A stretch of DNA of 35,510 bases, from positions 1 through 35,510 of the IMG/VR virus record IMGVR_UViG_3300024273_001179. The stretch is one strand, 5' to 3'. This document shows positions 30,349-35,510 of the stretch, one piece after another (position 1 is the first letter of the stretch; every line of letters starts with the position of its first letter). Under the pieces are notes generated by a model that was not told the origin of the DNA, ran no database searches, and worked only from the letters and a program-made list of their open reading frames with translations. Both the position numbers and the translations under genes were made by a program. This DNA is from a virus.

Positions 30349-31244
30349 TATACTATATATACCACATACCGGGTAAGAAAATAGGTGTTACAACCAACCT
30401 TAAAAGTAGGGTTGAAGATCAACAGGGTTATGGACCTGGAGAATATGAAGTACTAGCTAAAAGACACGATATAACCCAAGCTGCAAAGTATGAGGCTATG
30501 TATCAGCGTATGTATGGATATCCAGTGGACATAGTGCCTTATGATAAATTAAATTGCAATAAAAATAAATTAAATAAAATGGAAGTAAACGTAACAGAAC
30601 AAACAACAACATTCCCTTGTCCAGCAAACAAGCTGAAAGGAAGACTTATGGACAACATAGGTATGACGTGGGACACAGAGCACGGAACATTTAAAATTAC
30701 GCCTGACTCTGTAAAGTGGATAATGAAGAATATAAAGACTTCAATGTTCAATGATCAAAGATCATACGTGTATAATAAGGCGTTTAATAGGTACTATGAT
30801 AATCATAATGCTTATGAAGATGTGCTTGGTGGCCAAGACCAATACAACGGAAAAACATTAGCTGGTGGAATGTCAGAGCAAAAAGTTCCTGAATGCTGCG
30901 ATGAGCAAAACCCTTGTACTTGTGAGCCTCAGTTTGCTAGAAGACCTAAGCAAAAGACTCAGTTTGATCTGATTAGAGAGTGGGCTGATGAAAGAGGCTT
31001 ATACGACAATGGTGACCCTAAAACTCAAGCATTAAAATTAGTTGAGGAAGTTGGTGAAATTGCTAGAGCCGTACTTAAAGATGACTTGGAAGAAGTTGTT
31101 GATGGTATTGGTGATTCAGTTGTAGTGCTTACAAACCTAGCTGAACTACACGGTGTATCAATCGAAGCTTGTATCGCGTCTGCTTACGAAGTTATATCTA
31201 AGAGAACTGGAAAGATGGTGAATGGTACTTTTGTAAAAGATTAA
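30345..31244 (+). CDS. GIY-YIG nuclease fused to MazG-like domain
   Basis: A 299-residue two-domain frame. Residues 1-62 look like a GIY-YIG nuclease: MIYYIYHIPGKKIGVTTNLK, with Arg in LKSRV and Glu in KYEAMYQRMYG as expected catalytic positions. Residues 206-299 match MazG-type NTP pyrophosphatase: LIREWADERGLYDNG, KLVEEVGEIARAVLK with its E-x2-E, and DGIGDSVVVLTNLAEL. Between them is an unknown middle (79-205) with Cys pairs (PECCDEQNPCTCEP). Residues 67-78 are encoded by AT-rich sequence that looks like a gene leader, and an ATG at 30579 could start a separate MazG protein. Confidence 0.65.
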   Translation: MIYYIYHIPGKKIGVTTNLKSRVEDQQGYGPGEYEVLAKRHDITQAAKYEAMYQRMYGYPVDIVPYDKLNCNKNKLNKMEVNVTEQTTTFPCPANKLKGRLMDNIGMTWDTEHGTFKITPDSVKWIMKNIKTSMFNDQRSYVYNKAFNRYYDNHNAYEDVLGGQDQYNGKTLAGGMSEQKVPECCDEQNPCTCEPQFARRPKQKTQFDLIREWADERGLYDNGDPKTQALKLVEEVGEIARAVLKDDLEEVVDGIGDSVVVLTNLAELHGVSIEACIASAYEVISKRTGKMVNGTFVKD

Positions 31245-31246
31245 TT

Positions 31247-31567
31247 ATGAGCAGCAGAGAAATGTCAGATACCAAATCAGGTATTAATAGAAGAACGATA
31301 GCGTTTAGAGACCCAGTGGTTGAAAATGTTGTTGACAAATTTGTGTCAAGATCAGATGTTGGTTTTGAGAAGTATGGTAGAACGCTAGATAGCGAGCGTA
31401 GAGGTAAACATAAGGACTTAGCTGGATATCTTAATGATATACAAGAAGAGTTAATGGATGCTGTGCTATACATACAAGCGGCACGTGAAGAGCTAGTAGA
31501 CAAAAGCAAAAAGATGTGCGTTAATTACGATGCTGACTATGAAGATTCAATTGATGAAGAAATATAG
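31247..31567 (+). CDS. MazG-like all-alpha NTP pyrophosphatase, small
   Basis: A 106-residue, mostly helical protein. The block VSRSDVGFEKYGRTLDSERR followed by DLAGYLNDIQEELMDAVLYI matches phage all-alpha NTP-PPase relatives, with the E-E-L-x-D core near residue 69-73. It likely cleaves non-canonical or excess (d)NTPs. The start lies two bases after the MazG fusion gene and the stop overlaps the next gene by 14 bases. The second half has no clear motif. Confidence 0.6.
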   Translation: MSSREMSDTKSGINRRTIAFRDPVVENVVDKFVSRSDVGFEKYGRTLDSERRGKHKDLAGYLNDIQEELMDAVLYIQAAREELVDKSKKMCVNYDADYEDSIDEEI

Positions 31568-31997
31568 TAAAAAGAAAGGTCCTGTCAGAGCTAAGAAGGT
31601 TAGCTTTGATGGGATTAACTTTGCCTCAGGTCTTGAAAAGTATATGTACGTGGCTTTGAAAGATGCTGGGATCAAATTCGGTTATGAGCCTAGAACATAT
31701 CAATTGCTTGAAACATTTGAATTTAACAGTGATTCTATAGAGAGGCAAGGTAATGGCAAGGGAGAATTTAAAGACAGAGGAAATAAAAAAGTACTCGGAA
31801 TTAAGTATACCCCAGATTTTGAGGGTGATGGATGGACTTGCGAAACGAAAGGTCGCGCGAATGAGAGTTTTCCGCTAAGGTATAAGCTTTTTAAAAATTG
31901 GATACAAAACAATGATCCAGGCCGATTGCTGTTAAAACCGCAAAAGCAAACAGAGTGTGACGAGGCTGTGGAAATCATTAAACAGCTATTGGGATAG
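31554..31997 (+). CDS. T7 endonuclease I-like Holliday junction resolvase
   Basis: I use the ATG at 31554 (MKKYSKKKGPVRAKKV), giving 147 residues; a start at 31530 is possible. The pattern FASGLEKYMYVALKDAGIKF, YEPRTYQLLE, YTPDFEGDGWTCETKGRAN parallels T7 endonuclease I in order and spacing: SGLE helix, E-Y-E strand, YTPDF, then E-T-K-G. The catalytic set is Glu in SGLE, Asp in TPDF and E-x-K in CETKG, a PD-(D/E)XK site. It would resolve branched DNA before packaging. Confidence 0.75.
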   Translation: MKKYSKKKGPVRAKKVSFDGINFASGLEKYMYVALKDAGIKFGYEPRTYQLLETFEFNSDSIERQGNGKGEFKDRGNKKVLGIKYTPDFEGDGWTCETKGRANESFPLRYKLFKNWIQNNDPGRLLLKPQKQTECDEAVEIIKQLLG

Positions 31998-32043
31998 TTT
32001 CCTAGGGGGTTAAATTACTTTATTTTCATGTAATTATAATATT

Positions 32044-32406
32044 ATGAAGAAATGTGGAATGTGTAACACCCAAAAAGAAACGACCGAATACAATAAACAG
32101 ACTAAAACAAAAGATGGTCTACAGCATTATTGTCGGCGTTGCTGCAAATACTATAAAGCAAAGCTTAGGTATAATTTAGAAAAAGAAGATTATGACATCT
32201 TACTAAAAACACCAGCTTGCATTATATGTAACGTAATAATGACTAACGAAGCTAGTAAAAGCAACATGAGAGTAATAGATCACTGTCATGATACTAGTAA
32301 GATTAGAGGTATAATATGTAATCACTGTAACACGGGTTTAGGCCTGTTTAAAGATAACATAGAAGTATTGTCTAACGCTATAGACTATTTAAAGCACTAC
32401 AAATAA
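32044..32406 (+). CDS. Endonuclease VII-like HNH nuclease
   Basis: The 120-residue protein starts with a Cys-rich element (KKCGMCNTQK, HYCRRCCKYYKAK), then PACIICNVIM, VIDHCHDTSKIRGIICNHCN and TGLGLFKDN. The second half is the classic endonuclease VII signature: C-x2-C, D-H-C-H, R-G-x-x-C-x2-C-N, G-L-G. It probably cleaves branched or mismatched DNA. It lies close to the T7 endonuclease I-like gene, so the phage carries two candidate resolvases. Confidence 0.85.
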   Translation: MKKCGMCNTQKETTEYNKQTKTKDGLQHYCRRCCKYYKAKLRYNLEKEDYDILLKTPACIICNVIMTNEASKSNMRVIDHCHDTSKIRGIICNHCNTGLGLFKDNIEVLSNAIDYLKHYK

Positions 32407-32429
32407 ATTAATAATTAAAAGAAAATAAT

Positions 32430-32567
32430 ATGAAAGATTGGGAATTAAGTTTTGGGTTTTACCCAGGGATTTTAACAGGTTTTAGAACCTATAGAGAAGA
32501 AGGAAAAAGTAACCATGTATTATATGTGCCTTTCTTAGACATCTGTTTAACGGTATATAATGCATAA
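32430..32567 (+). CDS. 45-residue conserved micro-protein before RNR
   Basis: The frame encodes MKDWELSFGFYPGILTGFRT, then YREEGKSNHVLYVPFLDICL and TVYNA. The GFYPGILTG-RTY block and the hydrophobic second half give the impression of a small recurrent phage protein of unknown function. Its end overlaps the RNR start by eight bases, suggesting translational coupling. Confidence 0.55.
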   Translation: MKDWELSFGFYPGILTGFRTYREEGKSNHVLYVPFLDICLTVYNA

Positions 32568-34434
32568 TGATCTAAATAAAAAAATACTTTCGGATATTAC
32601 AGTCCACATGAAGTATGCTAAGTATGTGCCAGAGTTAAACAGAAGAGAAACATGGAATGAACTAGTAACAAGGAACAAAGAGATGCATCAGAAAAGGTAT
32701 CCAGAATTAAAAGATGAAATACAATTAAACTATAAATATGTCTATGATAAGAAAGTTCTACCATCTATGCGATCGCTTCAGTTTAGCGGTAAGCCGATTG
32801 AGATTTCCCCAAACAGATTATATAATTGTAGTTACCTACCTATCGATCACGTTGATAGCTTTAGTGAATGTATGTTTCTCCTTTTGTCAGGCTGCGGAGT
32901 GGGTTACTCAGTACAGCAACACCATACAAACGTACTCCCTGAAATAACAAAGCCCTTTGAAGGTAGAACTAGGAGATTCGTTATTGGTGATTCAATCGAA
33001 GGTTGGTCAGATGCAATAAAAGTCTTAATCAAGTCCTACTTAGGCTCTAAGAGATCATCTAAGGTCAAGTTTGACTTTTCTGATATTAGACCAAAAGGGG
33101 CAAGACTCGTGACCTCAGGAGGAAAAGCTCCGGGGCCACAACCGTTAAAAGAATGTTTAGTTAAAATAAAAGGAATACTAGATGGAAAAGAAGAAGGTAG
33201 TAAATTATCTACTCTCGAGGTTCATGATATTATTTGTCATATTGCTGATGCTGTACTTGCAGGCGGTATTAGACGGGCTGCTTTAATATCATTATTCTCA
33301 GCGTATGATGAAGAAATGATCTCATGCAAGACGGGTGATTGGTGGGAATCTAACCCTCAACGAGGAAGAGCCAACAATTCAGCTGTGTTAATGAGACATA
33401 AAATAACTAAAGAGTTTTTCATGGGGCTTTGGAAGCGTATTGAGCTATCTGGAGCTGGTGAGCCTGGGATATACTTTAATCATGATAAAGATTGGGGAAC
33501 TAATCCTTGTTGTGAGATTGCTCTGCGTCCTTACCAATTCTGCAACCTATGCGAGGTCAATGTAAGTGATGTCGTAGATCAAGATGATCTTAATGAAAGA
33601 GTTAAAGCTGCGGCATTCATAGGTACACTTCAAGCGGGTTACACGGAGTTCCATTATCTAAGAGAAATTTGGCAGGAGACTACTGAGAAAGATGCTTTGA
33701 TCGGTGTATCAATGACCGGTATAGCTTCAAAAGCTGTATTGAAAATGGACATGCCAAAAGCTGCAGACGTAGTTAAACGTGAAAACTCTAGAGTTGCAAA
33801 GCTTATAGGGATAAACAAAGCTGCACGTACGACGTGTGTTAAGCCAGCAGGGACAACATCTCTGGTGCTTGGAACATCATCAGGTATTCATGCTTGGCAC
33901 AGCGAATTCTACATCCGTAGACTGCGTGTAGGGAAAAACGAGCCTATATATAAGTATCTAAAAGAAAACAACCCTGACTTAGTTCAGGACGAATACTTTA
34001 GACCTCATGACACTGCTGTTATTGAGATACCACAATCAGCTCCTAAAGGTTCTATTACTAGAACCGAATCTGCTTTTGATCTACTCAAAAGAGTAAAACA
34101 AGTTGCAAGCGAATGGGTTAAGCCGGGTCACAGAAAAGGATCTAACACTCACAACGTGTCGGCAACGATAAGTCTAAAAGACGATGAATGGGATAAAGCT
34201 GGGAAATGGATGTGGGACAATCGAGAGCACTATAATGGTTTAGCTGTCCTTCCTTATGATGGTGGTTCATATACTCAAGCTCCATTTGAGGATATAACCG
34301 AAGAGGAGTTTAACAAGAGAGTCAAACTCTTAAACGATGTGAATTTATCTCATATCATTGAAGCAACTGACGAAACGGATCTATCAGGTGAATTAGCTTG
34401 TGCCGGTGGATCTTGTGAAATATCAAGCTTATAA
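32560..34434 (+). CDS. Ribonucleotide reductase, class II (B12-dependent), monomeric type
   Basis: The 624-residue enzyme carries the class II RTPR signatures. Cys90 (RLYNCSYLPI) fits the first redox cysteine. NPCCE at 315-319 holds the thiyl Cys317 with its Asn and Glu, and Cys328 (FCNLCEV) lies 11 residues on, as in Lactobacillus RTPR. The C-terminal CAGGSCEI gives Cys614 and Cys619, the shuttling pair. KPAGTTSLVLG is also present. It is shorter than L. leichmannii RTPR (739). It reduces ribonucleotides to deoxyribonucleotides using adenosylcobalamin, without oxygen or a second subunit. Confidence 0.92.
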   Translation: MHNDLNKKILSDITVHMKYAKYVPELNRRETWNELVTRNKEMHQKRYPELKDEIQLNYKYVYDKKVLPSMRSLQFSGKPIEISPNRLYNCSYLPIDHVDSFSECMFLLLSGCGVGYSVQQHHTNVLPEITKPFEGRTRRFVIGDSIEGWSDAIKVLIKSYLGSKRSSKVKFDFSDIRPKGARLVTSGGKAPGPQPLKECLVKIKGILDGKEEGSKLSTLEVHDIICHIADAVLAGGIRRAALISLFSAYDEEMISCKTGDWWESNPQRGRANNSAVLMRHKITKEFFMGLWKRIELSGAGEPGIYFNHDKDWGTNPCCEIALRPYQFCNLCEVNVSDVVDQDDLNERVKAAAFIGTLQAGYTEFHYLREIWQETTEKDALIGVSMTGIASKAVLKMDMPKAADVVKRENSRVAKLIGINKAARTTCVKPAGTTSLVLGTSSGIHAWHSEFYIRRLRVGKNEPIYKYLKENNPDLVQDEYFRPHDTAVIEIPQSAPKGSITRTESAFDLLKRVKQVASEWVKPGHRKGSNTHNVSATISLKDDEWDKAGKWMWDNREHYNGLAVLPYDGGSYTQAPFEDITEEEFNKRVKLLNDVNLSHIIEATDETDLSGELACAGGSCEISSL

Positions 34435-34449
34435 ATTAAATTTAATATT

Positions 34450-34641
34450 ATGGAAAACGAAGTAATCAAGATGATGACAAACATGCAATCAGTATTTGAA
34501 ACAGCTACAACTGATGCTACTAAATTTGCTGAGGGTAACAACTCTGCAGGAACTAGAGTAAGGAAAGCAATGCAAGACCTTAAAAACCTAGCACAACATG
34601 TTAGGGTTGAGGTACAGAGTCAGAAGAACGTCGCAGCTTAG
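34450..34641 (+). CDS. Histone H1-like DNA-binding protein
   Basis: The 63-residue protein is strikingly like the short histone H1-like proteins of Bacteroidota. ATTDATKFAEGNNSAGTRVR then KAMQDLKNLAQHVRVEVQSQ matches their conserved helical hairpin with the AGTRVRKAMQDLK core. The basic face would contact DNA. It is the last gene of the early arm, 15 bases after RNR and about 130 bases before the terminator. It may compact phage DNA or interfere with the host nucleoid, and probably derives from a host gene. Confidence 0.75.
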   Translation: MENEVIKMMTNMQSVFETATTDATKFAEGNNSAGTRVRKAMQDLKNLAQHVRVEVQSQKNVAA

Positions 34642-34770
34642 TTTGTATCATTTACACGCCAAAATTAGATCTTTTGTGTCACAGATACATGCCAACAAAC
34701 AGTTCTAATGATTCATATTTGAATCAAACTAGGTCTATATGTATATAACATGATACATATACAAATTAAG

Positions 34771-34806
34771 AAAGGGATAGCCAATTACGGTTATCCCTTT
34801 TTTTTT
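34771..34806 (+). terminator. Rho-independent terminator of the early arm
   Basis: AAAGGGATAGCC (34771-34782) pairs with GGTTATCCCTTT (34789-34800) over 12 positions with one G-T wobble, around a six-base loop, and is followed by TTTTTT (34801-34806). The minus strand has no comparable U-run after the stem, so it stops the plus-strand arm. Confidence 0.9.
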
Positions 34807-34828
34807 ATTATATCTAATTGAATATAGT
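34807..34828. repeat. 22-base direct repeat, copy A
   Basis: ATTATATCTAATT-G-AATATAGT immediately follows the terminator. Copy B at 34848-34869 differs at one base. The two are spaced 41 bases start to start, about four helical turns, which suits two protein-binding sites or an arm-type site. Confidence 0.55.
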
Positions 34829-34847
34829 GCCCCCCAAATTTCAGCAA

Positions 34848-34869
34848 ATTATATCTAATTAAATATAGT
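34848..34869. repeat. 22-base direct repeat, copy B
   Basis: ATTATATCTAATT-A-AATATAGT matches copy A in 21 of 22 bases. It lies between the early-arm terminator and the 3' end of the outer spanin gene. No gene is present in 34642-34921. Confidence 0.55.
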
Positions 34870-34921
34870 CGTAATATCTACAACTAGATCTTCTTCTGTA
34901 ATTTTTATTTCAAATATCATT

Positions 34922-35362
34922 TTATAAAATTTTAACCCATTTAAGAGTTTTCTTATACCAACTATTATCCTTCTTATTTTGTCTTGATAAGCAGTTTGCG
35001 CATATAGAATCGGTTAATGTGATCCTTACAGTATCTACGATTGTCTGCATAACTATCTTATAGTTGTATACGATACTATCCTCTCCCATCCTCATTGTAC
35101 TTCTCTCATACCTATCGCTAATATTCCACATACTATCTGTATATGTTTTCTTAATAGCCTTTATGTCTCTGTTTTTCCTCCACAACTCCTGCTCTAACAA
35201 TACTTTTCGTTCTCTCCTAGAGTTTACCGCCTCAACAGCTTTATCTGCTGATCTAAAGAGACTATCTAAATTATTGTCAACTGGTTTTATCTCTTCCACA
35301 GATTTTTCTGATGGCAAACATGAGAGCAGTATACATGATAAAATAAACCATTTAATTTTCAT
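34922..35362 (-). CDS. Putative outer spanin lipoprotein (Rz1-like)
   Basis: The 146-residue product has a signal peptide (MKIKWFILSCILLSC) with a lipobox-like LLSC at residues 12-15, after which the mature chain (LPSEKSVEEIKPVDNN) is soluble and helical with many charged residues (VNSRRERKVLLEQELWRKNR). Its start lies inside the end of the upstream gene in another frame, which encodes a membrane helix plus coiled coil. An inner-membrane coiled-coil protein overlapping a lipoprotein is the classic spanin arrangement that fuses inner and outer membrane at lysis. It is longer than E. coli phage Rz1 proteins. Confidence 0.6.
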   Translation of the reverse strand: MKIKWFILSCILLSCLPSEKSVEEIKPVDNNLDSLFRSADKAVEAVNSRRERKVLLEQELWRKNRDIKAIKKTYTDSMWNISDRYERSTMRMGEDSIVYNYKIVMQTIVDTVRITLTDSICANCLSRQNKKDNSWYKKTLKWVKIL

Positions 35363-35510
35363 TTATGTTTTTTAATGTTTCAATAAACTTGTCGTTAAGT
35401 TTCTTATAGTCCTTTCTAAGTATTATAACTTCTTCTTGCAAGCTCTCAATTTGAGTGGTTAATGTTGTTTTGTTATCTATATATAAATAACCTATAGCAA
35501 TGATACAGAA
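35352..35510 (-). CDS. Putative inner spanin (Rz-like), N-terminus cut by window edge
   Basis: The open frame is cut at the right edge. The visible 52 residues start with a hydrophobic segment (FCIIAIGYLYI) and continue as a charged coiled coil (TTQIESLQEEVIILRKDYKK, then LNDKFIETLKNI), ending ENINEN-type before the stop at 35352. The membrane helix plus coiled coil fits an inner-membrane Rz-like spanin. It overlaps the lipoprotein start by 11 bases in a different frame. Confidence 0.55.
   Translation of the reverse strand, partial: FCIIAIGYLYIDNKTTLTTQIESLQEEVIILRKDYKKLNDKFIETLKNINEN

Noticed and set aside
1-35510. CRISPR arrays, insertion sequences, integrase or lysogeny genes.
   Set aside because: No regularly spaced repeats of CRISPR type, no transposase or recombinase motif, and no repressor-integrase module were found on either strand.

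Overview
The window reads as part of a lytic, tailed double-stranded DNA phage of a Bacteroidota (probably marine flavobacterial) host. Evidence: a complete packaging and head module (small and large terminase, portal, scaffold, major capsid protein); AT-rich sequence with A/T-rich leaders and almost no Shine-Dalgarno sites, as in Bacteroidota; a Bacteroidota-type histone H1-like protein; and no integrase, repressor or bacterial housekeeping gene. Genes are densely packed, with many ATGA or TAATG overlaps.

Layout. (1) 1-17756, all minus strand, is the late arm. Read in the direction of transcription from 17756 down to 1 it holds a basic virion-type protein, a tail-fibre protein, GroEL and GroES, a winged-helix-like protein, a holin, four tail-fibre or adhesin proteins, several small conserved proteins, a protein that looks like two GroES domains in tandem, the terminase subunits, portal, scaffold, and a major capsid protein cut by the window edge. 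(2) 17757-18436 is a gene-free divergent control region, C-rich and G-poor on the plus strand, with palindromes, a conserved stem-loop and two copies of a 30-nt repeat. (3) 18437-34641, all plus strand, is the early and replication arm: about twenty small unknown genes, then DNA ligase, an HTH protein, a sigma factor-like protein, ERF annealing protein, PD-(D/E)XK exonuclease, an SSB-like protein, primase-helicase, a thymidylate synthase or dCMP hydroxymethylase-like enzyme, a GIY-YIG/MazG fusion, a second MazG-like protein, a T7 endonuclease I-like resolvase, an endonuclease VII-like protein, a B12-dependent ribonucleotide reductase and the histone-like protein. A strong terminator closes the arm at 34771-34806. 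(4) 34922-35510, minus strand, is a spanin-type lysis pair running towards that terminator. If the genome is circular or concatemeric, the late arm probably runs off position 1, continues through missing tail genes and ends with these spanins.

How the parts work together. The early arm makes and protects nucleotides (RNR, TS/HMase, MazG), replicates DNA (primase-helicase, SSB, ligase), recombines it (ERF plus exonuclease) and resolves branches (two nucleases) before packaging by the late-arm terminase. The late arm also carries its own chaperonin system, presumably for folding virion proteins, and a holin that pairs with the spanins.

The most distinctive feature is a strand-specific element, ACAAAC-N2-AATACGA-N8-GGATAAT, found eight times in the early arm with invariant spacing. 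It looks like a phage promoter family and in several places overlaps the last codons of the upstream gene. The non-coding gaps at 18.7 kb and 20.6 kb also hold tRNA-like T-arm/acceptor structures and long hairpins that do not fold as ordinary tRNAs. All functions are assigned by eye from motifs; no database search was run.
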